DNA from: Phycisphaerae bacterium
GTDB lineage: Bacteria; Planctomycetota; Phycisphaerae; Phycisphaerales; SM1A02
Assembly: GCA_016795035.1 (NCBI GenBank)
Contig: JAEUIT010000044.1
Coordinates: forward strand, 1-64,000
Direction of reading: 5' to 3'
DNA: 64,000 nucleotides
Shown here: piece after piece, positions 9,701 to 18,016 of the stretch
How positions within the stretch are numbered: the first letter of the stretch is position 1
Layout: each line of letters begins with the position of its first letter
Made by a program: the position numbers and the translations under genes
Notes under the pieces: generated by a model
What the model saw: only the letters and a program-made list of their open reading frames with translations
Told to the model about the DNA's origin: nothing
The model's database searches: none

Positions 9701-10239
9701 CCGACGGCACGCGCGACGATGCCCATGCCGCGACGCTCCTCTCGGAGCTGGCGAAGGCCGGCAACGTGAAGGCGATGGAGGAGCTCGGCGAGATGCTCGC
9801 GCGGATCGCCGACGAACCCGAGGCCCTCACCGCAGCGACGAACGCGCTTGGCGTCAACGACGGCGTCGCGGAAGCGCGTCGACTGTGGACCGCGGCGGCC
9901 GAATTGGGCAGCCTGCGGGCGCTCTTCAACCTCGGATGGCTCGCGAAGTCCGGCCTCGGCGGCGCGCCGTCGGACGTCGGCACCGCGAAGGCGTTCTGGA
10001 AGGAAGCCGCCGAGCGCGGCGACGCCCGCTCGATGTATCACCTGGGCATGCTCCTCAACGAGACGGCCGCAAACGACACGGATCGTGCAGAGGCGTTCTT
10101 CTGGCTGTCGCTTGCGAGCTCGAAGGGCGTGGCCGGCGCCGGTCGCGAGATCGAGCTTCACGGGGACAGCGTGTCGCAGGCCACGCGCGACGAGGTGGCC
10201 GAGCGCGTGAAGTTCTGGACTCCGGGCGACGCAAAGTGA
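6757..10239 (+). CDS. OPT-family oligopeptide transporter with C-terminal Sel1-like repeat domain
   Basis: A 1160-residue protein in two parts. Residues 1 to about 715 form an OPT-type transporter: many hydrophobic helices, with motifs LYIGAKTGWTLGVGV (about 52), ENNAVQSIATAAGYM (about 97), PFPEGRACA (about 160), PTGSLSKITQFTFGAI (about 465), EVASNASNLLMDIKPGYMLG (about 495) and VLPPESTIMMWLGA. From about 760 to 1150 the chain turns soluble, with alanine-rich Sel1/TPR-like units marked by GNAEAHVALGD, GNAEAQFELAELL, GNVKAMEELGEML and GDARSMYHLGMLL. OPT proteins normally stop near 600-700 residues, so the tail is an added domain. The ATG at 6757 was chosen because residues upstream are not OPT-like. 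truD follows 4 bases downstream. Confidence 0.88.
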   Translation: MALPHLTDEEIRTWTPAQKDRWWLENVYRGNMPQLTLRSAVTGFFLGGVLSATNLYIGAKTGWTLGVGVTSVILSFVIFRTISKIGVSRDMSILENNAVQSIATAAGYMTGPLISALMAYMFVTNTTMEWHKMLVWNVLASLLGVLVAFPMKRRFINDEQQPFPEGRACAVVLDSLYPDAPKGGTKNMVDNTPVASTAAKTAGGVDAGLFKAKALAFAAALGAGLQLLVAAGYMAILQIWVLGTSKATDTLLRVPERLDEWYYELAAKHPALTLHKIKGITLEQLGVTFAFDLSMIGAGGLMGMRIANSVMLGMILNFLIIAPIMITNGEIMPRNFAAIAQPDGSYVMSDSIFGRAHLTNSWCLWWGVAMMVTASMIGLFAKPKMIFGAFAGMFSRKEKQEDCLRDIELPLKWSFIGVPILAAIVIYINHEWFGVSWWLGALSIPLIIVLTLIAANATALTSTTPTGSLSKITQFTFGAIQPTNPGTNLMTAGVTTEVASNASNLLMDIKPGYMLGAKPRQQAWGHCIGIVAGALASTPLFFLLFLWNRKPEVTIEQHVTDAWAVPGALQWAAISKVIEGMGASDGTHVVTTGVDGIAKLWGVLPVSAAWAMLFGAVMAALFEILRIVRKGKFPLSAVGIGLGVVLPPESTIMMWLGAAFFSFFEHRYHKKVGTFAWRLWVDSKEAVCAGLIAGWALLGIGDGIIAAFASFSDDTAQVEAHEKRSGDLRSKILAGNAEPAEIGEFVTLTLEPNGASINVAEHVQAIQTAASAGNAEAHVALGDIAKASGDFAAADAAYAAAAAKGSKDGITKHALLHATHPSGDRQKALSLLPAAAESGNAEAQFELAELLLAQGGDENRTKARALLASATEAGNGPAAARLFEFIQGDPESAERSTALVNTWLTAIKGGQRDLGKTTLEPISAIVLASDNPAWLKSLATIAERGNAGAVNMALAKKAFLRGHEIHDPDLTILLARFEAAGTDGTRDDAHAATLLSELAKAGNVKAMEELGEMLARIADEPEALTAATNALGVNDGVAEARRLWTAAAELGSLRALFNLGWLAKSGLGGAPSDVGTAKAFWKEAAERGDARSMYHLGMLLNETAANDTDRAEAFFWLSLASSKGVAGAGREIELHGDSVSQATRDEVAERVKFWTPGDAK

Positions 10240-10243
10240 CCGG

Positions 10244-11440
10244 ATGACGATTCGACGATCGCCGGACGACTTCTTGGTCGAGGAGGAGCACGTCGACGAC
10301 GCGCTCGCCGGGCTGCGCGCCGAGCCGAGCGCCAGCCATCGGCACGCGGTGTACGAGCTGCGCAAGCGCTCGATCACGACGCCGCAGGCCGTCGCGTATC
10401 TCGCCGCCGCGCTTCGGGCGCGACCCAACGACGCGAGCTTCGCCGGGCTCAAGGACCGGCACGCGTCGACGGTGCAGCTCGTCTCGATCGGGATGCGCGG
10501 CGGCGCGTGCGTCGCCGGCAACGTGGAGTCGCGGGGCTGGCATGCGACGCTCGTCGGCTGGAGCGATCGGCCGGTCGACTCGACGTGGAGCCGCGGGAAC
10601 CGATTCACGATCGTCGTGCGCGACCTTGACCGCGTTGCAGCCATGGAGATGGATCGGCGCCGCGAGCCGCTCATGCGCGGCGCGGGCGTCGTCGTCGTCA
10701 ACTACTTCGGCGCGCAGCGCTTCGGATCGGCCCGACACGGCGGCGGATTCGCGGCGAAGGCGCTCCTGCGCGGCGACTTCGAGACAGCGCTGAAGCTCCT
10801 GATCGGCACGCCGGCGCGGAAGGACAGCGGGCCGACCCGGGCCCTGAACCGCGCCTGCGCGGAGCACTGGGGCGACTGGAGGACCGTGCTCGCGAACATC
10901 CCGCGCGTGCCCGAAGGCCGCGCGGTCGCGGCGCTCGCCGCGGGGGCATCGTTCCGCGACGCGTTCTCCACCTTGCCGCCATTCACGCAGCTCATGTGCG
11001 TCGAGGCATACCAGTCGCATCTCTGGAACACGATCGCGCGACGCCTCGTGCGCGATCGCGTGCCCGCGGAGGCCATCCTCCGCGCCGACGACGAGTTCGG
11101 GGAGATGCTCTTCCCGCATGCGTCGGCGATCCCCGACGACCTGCGCAACCTCACGCTGCCCCTCCTCGCGCCGAGCTCGACGATCGAGCCCTCGATCGCG
11201 GCGGCCGTCGAGGCGACGCTCGCCGACGAGGGGATCGCGCTCGCCGACCTGCGAATCCCCGGCCTGCGGCGACCGTTCTTCGGCGACGCCCCGCGCCCCT
11301 TCCTGGTCGAGGCGGAGCGATTCGACCTCTCCGTGCCCGGCACCGACGAGTACGCGCCGAAGCGGCTGCGCCGCACCGCGCGATTCGCGCTACCGCGCGG
11401 CGCGTATGCGACCGTGGTGCTGCGCGCGCTCGGCCAGTGA
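10244..11440 (+). CDS. truD: tRNA pseudouridine synthase D
   Basis: Isomerises U13 of tRNA to pseudouridine. The 398-residue product starts with the SPDDFLVEE motif typical of TruD and carries the catalytic block FAGLKDRHAST at about residues 66-76, whose Asp is the family nucleophile. NYFGAQRFG (about 155) and YQSHLWN (about 255) are further TruD signatures, and the region between them is the inserted TRUD domain. It starts 4 bases after the OPT gene, so the two are probably co-transcribed although functionally unrelated. Confidence 0.93.
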   Translation: MTIRRSPDDFLVEEEHVDDALAGLRAEPSASHRHAVYELRKRSITTPQAVAYLAAALRARPNDASFAGLKDRHASTVQLVSIGMRGGACVAGNVESRGWHATLVGWSDRPVDSTWSRGNRFTIVVRDLDRVAAMEMDRRREPLMRGAGVVVVNYFGAQRFGSARHGGGFAAKALLRGDFETALKLLIGTPARKDSGPTRALNRACAEHWGDWRTVLANIPRVPEGRAVAALAAGASFRDAFSTLPPFTQLMCVEAYQSHLWNTIARRLVRDRVPAEAILRADDEFGEMLFPHASAIPDDLRNLTLPLLAPSSTIEPSIAAAVEATLADEGIALADLRIPGLRRPFFGDAPRPFLVEAERFDLSVPGTDEYAPKRLRRTARFALPRGAYATVVLRALGQ

Positions 11441-11679
11441 TGCCGCGCGCTCCGCGCGGACTGCGACGAGGCGATCGATCATGTCGATTGTGCGGGCCGC
11501 GCCGACACAACTGTGTCGATGTGGTGGGCCATCGTCTCTAGGACATCTCTGAGGAGAAGACGCGGAGAGTTATCGCAAGTCCGAAACGCGCACGCCATGC
11601 TCGGATTGTCGATCACTCAAGACGTCTCGACTCCGTCACGCGACGGCGTCGTGCGTGGGGAATTTCCGGGGAGGTCGGC

Positions 11680-12528
11680 ATGTTGCATCGAACGCTCGTG
11701 GGCGTTTCTGCGTCGCTCGCACTCGCTTCCGTCGCCATGGCGGATCCGCCTGAGGCGACGCTCTTCTGGTCGGTGGACGGTGGCCTCGATCAGGTGCAGC
11801 CGCTCAGCGGCACGCCAAACCAAAGCGGAGGAGCGACGTACGTGACGTCGTTCAACACCGACGGCGGTCTCTGCAAGCTCACGCTCATCCTGAATGCGGA
11901 TTTCACCGCCGATCCGCAGGCGAACATCAACGGACAGCTCAAGATCGAGAACCTCTCGAACGGGCCGCGCTCGGTGAAGTTCGGCGTGCACCTTCCGATC
12001 TGCCCAGCCATCACGTCCGATCCCGCGTTCGGCGTCCTGAGCGTGATGACGCTCACGACGGACGGCCCCGGGTATCTCGTGTGCGTCGAGGACGGGCTCA
12101 TCAACTTCACGAACGGCACGCAGACGGTGAAGTCGCTCTTCACGTGCCCGTACCAGCTGGGGACGACCGGCTCGGGGACGATGACGTCGACGGCGCAGTT
12201 CGGAACGCCGGGCGCGAGCGCGCCGACGGCGATCGAGTTCGACGAACTCGGTGTCTACTCCCACTGCAACATCTCCGAGTCCGACTTCGTCACGTACTCC
12301 TTCACGTTCAACGCGAAGGACAACGACGCGTGGGCGCCGAACCCGTGCCCGCCGGACCTGACGCGCGATGGCATCGTCAACGGGCAGGACCTAACACTTC
12401 TCTTGGCGACGTGGCAAGACGTGTCGTCGTGTCCGCAGAGCCTTTCGGGAGACGTCGACCAGAACGGCATCGTCGATGCCACGGATCTCGCGTCGGTCCT
12501 CTCGTCGTGGGGCTCGTGCGGCGAGTAG
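11680..12528 (+). CDS. secreted protein with C-terminal dockerin-like repeats
   Basis: The 282-residue product has a signal peptide (hydrophobic VGVSASLALASVAMA, cleavage near residue 21), a beta-rich domain of unknown function with four to six cysteines (CPAI, LVCVEDG, TCPYQLGTTGSG) and a C-terminal module of two EF-hand-like units (DLTRDGIVNGQDL and DVDQNGIVDATDL) bracketed by CPPD and WGSCGE. Such modules are common in Planctomycetota surface proteins; binding partners are unknown. A good ribosome site (GGGGAGG) precedes the ATG. The next gene is a clear paralog. The 240 bases upstream hold no gene I can see. Confidence 0.8.
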   Translation: MLHRTLVGVSASLALASVAMADPPEATLFWSVDGGLDQVQPLSGTPNQSGGATYVTSFNTDGGLCKLTLILNADFTADPQANINGQLKIENLSNGPRSVKFGVHLPICPAITSDPAFGVLSVMTLTTDGPGYLVCVEDGLINFTNGTQTVKSLFTCPYQLGTTGSGTMTSTAQFGTPGASAPTAIEFDELGVYSHCNISESDFVTYSFTFNAKDNDAWAPNPCPPDLTRDGIVNGQDLTLLLATWQDVSSCPQSLSGDVDQNGIVDATDLASVLSSWGSCGE

Positions 12529-12560
12529 GCGCGACGCGCAAACAATTCGTCAGTGAAAAG

Positions 12561-12621
12561 ACCGAGTTGGTCCGACCGCGCGAGGAGAAAACAACTCCTT
12601 GCACGGAGGGACCAACTCGGT
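12561..12621 (+). terminator. long-loop inverted repeat after the first dockerin-like gene
   Basis: ACCGAGTTGGTCC (12561-12573) is the exact reverse complement of GGACCAACTCGGT (12609-12621). The 35-base loop is A-rich in its middle, and TATTCCTT follows the right arm. It lies about 30 bases after the stop of the first secreted paralog and upstream of the second. It could be a terminator or an mRNA end-stabilising hairpin. Confidence 0.55.
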
Positions 12622-12812
12622 TATTCCTTGTGTGAGTGGCGGTTTATCCCCACGAAGCACTCGGGTGTTCGCGACAGCGAGAATGCGGACCGGGCAAACG
12701 ACCATCAGGCAGAAACGCCAAAACTCTTAGTTTCGGTGGCCTTGGTCCGAAAAAAGGTACACAGTGCGTGCGTCCGGCTGCCGCCAGTCGCCGCCTTCCA
12801 AGGGGAGCTTCA

Positions 12813-13712
12813 ATGAGAGACCAGTGCCGTCGTGGGAGCGTGATCGCTCTATCCAGTGTTTTCGCGCCGCTCGTCGTAACGACGCTTGCGTGCGCCCAAG
12901 CCTCACCGCCGCCTGCGAGCGTGAGCGTTTCCATTCCAGGGGCCGAGCCCGTCAAGCAGTCCGTCGACGGCACGCCCGTCGCCGGAGGCTCGCAGCTCTA
13001 CGTGACATCGTTCGCCGCGCCGGACGGATCGTGGACCGTCAACGTGAGCCTCACCGTCGACTGGACCTCGAATCCTTCGACGTCGATCATCGGAACGGTC
13101 GTCACTAAGAACCTCAGCGCCGAGCCAATTCAGTTCACCATCGACTTCGATGTCGACATCTGCCCGTCGATCACCGAGGGCGCGGTGAATGGAGGCAACG
13201 GCAAGCTCACGCTCGTCACGGATGGCCCGGGCGCCATGACGTGCGGCGACGAGCCCGCCGTGTACGGCGTGAAGATGAATGGCGAGCTCGATTCCGCCCT
13301 CTTCTGGTGCCCGTTCACGCTGGCGACGACCGGAAGCGGCTCGATGTCGTCGACCGCGACGTTCGGCCTGCCCGGTCCGTCGCACCCGGGTCCGCGCAAC
13401 GTGTCGTCGATCGGCACGCAGCTCGCGTTCCACCTCACGCCTGGCGACACGGCCACCGCGTGGGGCATCCTTCTCTTCAAGGATGAGAACGGCGTGACGC
13501 CCGCGCTCTGCCCGGCCGACCTCGACGGCAACGGCGCCGTCGACGGCTCCGACCTCGGGGAGCTCTTCGCGCAGTGGGGCTTCGAGTCGTCGTGTCCGAG
13601 CAGCCTCTCCGGCGACCTCACGGGCGACGGCGAAGTCAATGCGGACGACCTGCTCGAACTCATCGTGAGCTGGGGCATCTGCGGCGACGAGCTCAAGAAC
13701 GACAATCGCTGA
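12813..13712 (+). CDS. secreted protein with C-terminal dockerin-like repeats (paralog of the preceding gene)
   Basis: A 299-residue secreted protein. The ATG at 12813 follows AGGGGAG by 6 bases and gives a signal peptide ending near ACAQA. The central domain aligns with the gene upstream: VTSFAAPDGSW/VTSFNTDGGLC, CPSITEG/CPAITSD, TDGPG, CPFTLATTGSGSMSSTATFG/CPYQLGTTGSG. The C-terminal module has DLDGNGAVDGSDL and DLTGDGEVNADDL between CPAD and WGICGD, followed by a short charged tail (ELKNDNR) not seen in the paralog. Possibly arose by tandem duplication. The function of the central domain is unknown. Confidence 0.8.
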   Translation: MRDQCRRGSVIALSSVFAPLVVTTLACAQASPPPASVSVSIPGAEPVKQSVDGTPVAGGSQLYVTSFAAPDGSWTVNVSLTVDWTSNPSTSIIGTVVTKNLSAEPIQFTIDFDVDICPSITEGAVNGGNGKLTLVTDGPGAMTCGDEPAVYGVKMNGELDSALFWCPFTLATTGSGSMSSTATFGLPGPSHPGPRNVSSIGTQLAFHLTPGDTATAWGILLFKDENGVTPALCPADLDGNGAVDGSDLGELFAQWGFESSCPSSLSGDLTGDGEVNADDLLELIVSWGICGDELKNDNR

Positions 13713-13742
13713 CGCGGCCGAAAACAGGGATAATCGCCGCCG

Positions 13743-15959
13743 ATGCGACTTCCACGTGTCGGCGGCGGTTGGCCCTCCATCTGGTACACGCTGACGCAAT
13801 CTCGCGGCGCGGGCGGCCTTTTGCGCATGTGGCGCGGCCTCCGGTCGAAGAATGCGTGCAAGACCTGCGCGCTCGGCATGGGCGGGCAGCGCGGGGGCAT
13901 GGTCAACGAGACCGGCCACTTCCCCGAGGTCTGCAAGAAGTCCATTCAGGCGATGGCCGCCGACATGCGCGGCGCCATACGCGAGGGCTTCTTCGCCGAG
14001 TTCCCGTTCGCGAAGTTAGGTGCGTTCTCGCCGCGCGAACTCGAAGTCGCGGGGCGCATCACGACGCCGCTCTACGCCGGACCGGGCGACGCCGGCTATC
14101 GCGCGATCTCGTGGGACGAGGCGATCGAGCGCACCGGTCGTGCGTTCCGCGCGGCGCGTCCGGACGAGACGTTCTTCTACGCGAGCGGTCGCTCGAGCAA
14201 CGAGGCGGGATTCCTCTGGCAGCTCGTCGCGCGCGTCTACGGCACCAACAACGTCAACAACTGCTCGTTCTTCTGCCATAACGCCTCGGGCGTGGCGCTC
14301 AAGGAAACGCTCGGCTCGAGCGCGGGCACGGTCGACCTCGACGATCTCGCGAAGGCCGATCTCGTGGTGCTCGTCGGCGCGAACCCGGCGTCGAACCACC
14401 CGCGCCTGATGCGCACGCTGATGGAAGTGCGGCGCCGCGGCGGCTCCGTGCTCGTCGTCAATCCGATCCGCGAAGTCGGGCTGATGCGCTTCGCGGTCCC
14501 GAGCGATGTGCGCTCGCTCCTCTTCGGCTCCGACATCGCGGATTTCTACGTCCAGCCCCACATCGGCGGCGACGCCGCGCTCTTCAGCGGCGTCGCGAAG
14601 GCGCTCGTGGAAGGCGGCAACGCGGACCGTGCGTTCGTCGAGCGGCACACGGAGGGCTTTGCAACGTGGAGCGCGTCGATCGAGGCGCTCTCGTGGAGCG
14701 ACCTTGTCGAGCGATCTGGCGTCGACGAAGCGACGATTCGCGAGATCGCCCGACGAATCGCGGCCTCGAAGCGCACGATCTTCTCGTGGACGATGGGGAT
14801 CACGCACCACGCGCACGGCGTCGAGAACGTCCACGCGATCGTGAACGTCGCGCTCCTGCGCGGCATGCTCGGACGTCCGGGCGCAGGACTTCTGCCGCTC
14901 CGCGGGCACAGCAACGTGCAGGGAATCGGGACGATCGGCGTCGTCCCCGCGCCGTCGCGGGCGTTTCTCGACGCGCTCGAGTCGTTCGTCGGCACCGCGT
15001 TGCCGCGCGAGCCCGGGCTCGACACGATGGCATGCATCGAACGCGCGGCCCAGGGACGCATCAATGCCGCGCTGCACCTCGGCGGCAACCTCTACGGCTC
15101 GGCGCCCGACGCCGAGTTCACCGGCAACGCGCTCCGATCGATCGGCCTCACGGTGTTCCTCTCGACGACGCTCAACACCGGCCACGTGCACGGCCGTGGG
15201 CAAGAGTCGATCATCCTGCCGGTGCGGGCCCGCGACGAGGAGCCGCAGCCCACGACGCAGGAGTCGATGTTCAGCTATGTCCGCCTCTCGGACGGCGGGC
15301 CCTCGCGCTTCGACGGCCCGCGCTCCGAGGTCGAGACGATCGTCGCGATCGCCAAGGGCATCGCCGGCGATCGCAGCAACGTGGAGTTCGACCGCCTCTC
15401 CAATCACTCCACGTTGCGGGAGGCGATCGCGCATGCGGTGCCTGACCTCAAGGGAATCGCGACGATCGACCGCACGAAAGAGGAGTTCGTGGTGCCCGGG
15501 CGCCTCTATCGAGAGCCCACGTTCCCGACGCCGAGCGGTCGCGCACACTTCCACGTTGCAGCCGTGCCGCCCGCGTCGACCCTCGACGCCGCGAGGGGCG
15601 AGTTCCACCTCATGACGATGCGGAGCGAAGGACAGTTCAACACCGTCGTTTACGAGGACCACGACTCCTATCGCGGCCAGGACCGGCGCGACATCATCCT
15701 GATGCACGCCGAGGACATGCAGGCGCTTGGCCTCCGCGAGAACGACCGCGTGCGCGTCGAGAGCGAGTGCGGCGCGATGGACGGCATCCTCGTGCGTCCG
15801 TTCGACATCCGCCGCGGCAACGCCGCGATGTACTACCCCGAGGCGAACGCACTCGTGCCGGCGAAGCTCGATCCGCGCTCGAAGACGCCGAACTTCAAGA
15901 ACGTCGCCGTCCGCGTGCGGGCGAGCCGCTCGCTACCGGTGATGCGGCCCGGGGCGTAG
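13743..15959 (+). CDS. molybdopterin oxidoreductase, YdeP/FdhF-like alpha subunit
   Basis: A 738-residue cytosolic-type enzyme of the DMSO-reductase superfamily. The N-terminal KNACKTCALGMGGQRGG (about residues 36-52) and EVCKKSIQAMAADM match the YdeP group of formate-dehydrogenase-like proteins, in which these cysteines likely hold an iron-sulfur centre. Cofactor-contact blocks follow: ISWDEAIERTGRAF, YASGRSSNEAGFLWQL, NCSFFCHNASG, VLVGANPASNHPRLM, GMLGRPGAGLLPLRGHSNVQG and a C-terminal cofactor-binding domain starting near MTMRSEGQFNT. The substrate is unknown; YdeP in E. coli is linked to acid resistance. No signal peptide. It is separated from the cofactor genes by about 7 kb. Confidence 0.88.
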   Translation: MRLPRVGGGWPSIWYTLTQSRGAGGLLRMWRGLRSKNACKTCALGMGGQRGGMVNETGHFPEVCKKSIQAMAADMRGAIREGFFAEFPFAKLGAFSPRELEVAGRITTPLYAGPGDAGYRAISWDEAIERTGRAFRAARPDETFFYASGRSSNEAGFLWQLVARVYGTNNVNNCSFFCHNASGVALKETLGSSAGTVDLDDLAKADLVVLVGANPASNHPRLMRTLMEVRRRGGSVLVVNPIREVGLMRFAVPSDVRSLLFGSDIADFYVQPHIGGDAALFSGVAKALVEGGNADRAFVERHTEGFATWSASIEALSWSDLVERSGVDEATIREIARRIAASKRTIFSWTMGITHHAHGVENVHAIVNVALLRGMLGRPGAGLLPLRGHSNVQGIGTIGVVPAPSRAFLDALESFVGTALPREPGLDTMACIERAAQGRINAALHLGGNLYGSAPDAEFTGNALRSIGLTVFLSTTLNTGHVHGRGQESIILPVRARDEEPQPTTQESMFSYVRLSDGGPSRFDGPRSEVETIVAIAKGIAGDRSNVEFDRLSNHSTLREAIAHAVPDLKGIATIDRTKEEFVVPGRLYREPTFPTPSGRAHFHVAAVPPASTLDAARGEFHLMTMRSEGQFNTVVYEDHDSYRGQDRRDIILMHAEDMQALGLRENDRVRVESECGAMDGILVRPFDIRRGNAAMYYPEANALVPAKLDPRSKTPNFKNVAVRVRASRSLPVMRPGA

Positions 15960-16095
15960 CCGCCGTCGACATTTCCGGACTTCGCTTGGCGGGATCAACG
16001 CAGAAACCTGGCGCGGGGGCCGCTGCGCTCTCGCGTTCCCGACGTCCCTCGCGCGTCGAGGGTCGTTGTTCCTATCGCCTTGCCAGGAGTCCGCG

Positions 16096-16680
16096 ATGTT
16101 GTCGCCCGCCCGTCCGTCCCTTCGTCCGTCCCGCCTCCCGTCCCTCGCCGCCGCTGCCGCCGTGGCCGGCCTCGCCCCGCTCGCGTCGGCCGATCTCGTC
16201 ACGAACGGCTCGTTCCAGACCGGCGACTTCAGCGGCTGGACCGTCACCAATGCCCCGGTCGGCTCGAATCTCTCCGTTGCCGCCGGCGGCTATCTCGGCC
16301 CGTTCGCCGCGTACTTCCAGGGCACCGGCCCCGGCTACGACGGAATCGCGCAGACGCTCGCGACGAGCGCCGGCACCGAGTACACGGTCTCCTTCTGGAT
16401 CCTCAATAACGGCGTCGGCGACGACAGCCTCCTCATCGACTGGGAAGGCGCGACTGTCTTCAACCAGTCGCCGGTCGAGGCGCCGCTCGAGTCGTGGTCG
16501 TTCGTGAGTTTCAACGTCTCGGCCGGCCTCAACGGCTCGGAGCTTCGCTTCCGCGGCTTCGACAGCATCTCGTCGTTCGCGATCGACGACATCAGCGTCG
16601 TGGCCGTGCCCGCGCCGGGCGCGTTCGCGCTCGCCGGGGCGTTGGGTCTCGCCCGACGCCGGTCGCGCCGCCGCGCCTGA
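16096..16680 (+). CDS. secreted PEP-CTERM-like protein with carbohydrate-binding-like domain
   Basis: The 194-residue product has a signal peptide (proline/arginine-rich n-region, then AAAAAVAGLAPLASA), a beta-sandwich-like domain beginning LVTNGSFQTGDFSGWTV, the opening typical of CenC-type carbohydrate-binding or DUF642-like modules, and a PEP-CTERM-like tail VPAPGAFALAGALGLA followed by RRRSRRRA. The tail (Pro-containing motif, hydrophobic helix, Arg cluster) marks export and sorting by an exosortase-type system; no exosortase gene is in the window. CAGGAGT precedes the ATG at a normal distance; an upstream in-frame ATG lacks this. Confidence 0.8.
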   Translation: MLSPARPSLRPSRLPSLAAAAAVAGLAPLASADLVTNGSFQTGDFSGWTVTNAPVGSNLSVAAGGYLGPFAAYFQGTGPGYDGIAQTLATSAGTEYTVSFWILNNGVGDDSLLIDWEGATVFNQSPVEAPLESWSFVSFNVSAGLNGSELRFRGFDSISSFAIDDISVVAVPAPGAFALAGALGLARRRSRRRA

Positions 16681-16736
16681 CGCCACGCGTCCATCACGCT
16701 CGGAGCGGCAACGACGGGCGGGGATACGCTGGCGCC

Positions 16737-17990
16737 ATGCGCCACGTCCTCCTCGTCGTTGTCGCGTCGATGCTCGCGACCGTCGCCGCCGCGACGCAGG
16801 ATCGCACGCCCCGGCCGCAGCCGCCGACGGCGCTTGAACTCTTCGTTGCAGCCGACGCCGTTGTCGTCGGCACGTGCGAGTCGTCGGCCACGTCGGACGT
16901 CACCCGTGACGGCTCGAACGCGGCGACGCGCCCGGTGCATGTCGTACGCGTCGATCGCTTCGAGGCGGGCGGCTCGCCGCGCGCCGCGGGCGTCGCGCCG
17001 CTGAAGCCTGGCGACCGCATCGCCGTGCGGTCGCACCTTGAGAGCGGGGACGCGGACCAGGCCGCGCCCCCGCTCTCGCCGAGCCGACGCGGCCGCGCCT
17101 ATCTCACCGACGACGGCACGACGGACGGCGCCGGCCGCCGCATGTTCACGCTCGCCTCCGCGAACGGCTGGCGCCCGCAGGCGCGGGACGTCACGTTCGT
17201 CGGCGCCGACGACGAATACCGCAGCGAGGTCACGATGCCCCTCGTCGCCGGCATCTGCGCCCGCGAAGGCGGCATGACGACGACCGTCGCGTTCCCCGCC
17301 GATCCGGCGACCGGCGCACTCGACGTCGAGCGTCGCGACCACATCGCCAACGTCTCCACGTTGCAGGCGGCCGACGTCGCCGTCTTCTACATGCGTTGGC
17401 GCGAGTTCGACGACGAGTCATGGAAGGCCGTCTCGACGTTCCTCAGGAGCGGCAAGCCGATCGTCGGGCTGCGCACGACGACGCACTTCCTGCGGACGAA
17501 GGACGGCACGCTCGACAACGACGTGCCCGCGCGGGTCTTCGGCCAGCGCTGGATCTCCCATCACGGCCACGAGTCGAAGACGCGCGTCCTCCGGCCCGAA
17601 GGCGCGGCGGCCGAGCATCCGATCCTGCGCGGCGTGCGCGGGGAGTTCGTCGTGCCGAGCTGGCTCTACGACGTGGAGCCCTTGCCGAAGGACTGCCGCG
17701 TCCTACTCTACGGCGAGGTCGTGGGCCGCGACGGCGATTCGACGAAGCAGCCGATCGTCTGGATCCGCGAGGCCGGTCCCGACACGCCAACGCCCTTCCC
17801 GGACGGCGGCACGCCGGCGCGGCGCATGGCGTTCACGACGCTCGGGCACCCCGGCGACTTCGAGAACGCCGAGGTGCGACGCCTCGTGGCCCAGATGATC
17901 CTGTGGGCCGCGGGCGACGAGGCGAGCATTCCAAAGGACGGCCTGCCTGCAACGCTGTCCGCGCCCTACGCCGCGCCGCCGACGCGGTGA
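16737..17990 (+). CDS. exported ThuA-like domain protein
   Basis: A 417-residue protein with a signal peptide (VLLVVVASMLATVAAA). The C-terminal two thirds resemble the ThuA/glutamine-amidotransferase-like fold found in many planctomycete exported proteins: ADVAVFYMRWREFDD (about 210), FLRSGKPIVGLRTTTHFL (about 235), the FGQRWISHHGHESKTRV block (about 263) and HPILRGV. ThuA-like domains are linked to sugar metabolism but lack a proven general activity. The gene is convergent with fumC, and the 93-base gap carries three palindromes. One octamer CGTTGCAG lies 8 bases after the stop. Confidence 0.72.
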   Translation: MRHVLLVVVASMLATVAAATQDRTPRPQPPTALELFVAADAVVVGTCESSATSDVTRDGSNAATRPVHVVRVDRFEAGGSPRAAGVAPLKPGDRIAVRSHLESGDADQAAPPLSPSRRGRAYLTDDGTTDGAGRRMFTLASANGWRPQARDVTFVGADDEYRSEVTMPLVAGICAREGGMTTTVAFPADPATGALDVERRDHIANVSTLQAADVAVFYMRWREFDDESWKAVSTFLRSGKPIVGLRTTTHFLRTKDGTLDNDVPARVFGQRWISHHGHESKTRVLRPEGAAAEHPILRGVRGEFVVPSWLYDVEPLPKDCRVLLYGEVVGRDGDSTKQPIVWIREAGPDTPTPFPDGGTPARRMAFTTLGHPGDFENAEVRRLVAQMILWAAGDEASIPKDGLPATLSAPYAAPPTR

Positions 17991-18016
17991 AACTCGGCGT
18001 TGCAGCCAGCGCGCCC

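Noticed and set aside
14016..15707. Long open frame antisense to the molybdopterin oxidoreductase gene
   Set aside because: Its Arg/Ala/Asp-rich composition is typical of the reverse strand of a GC-rich gene, while the sense frame has clear family motifs.
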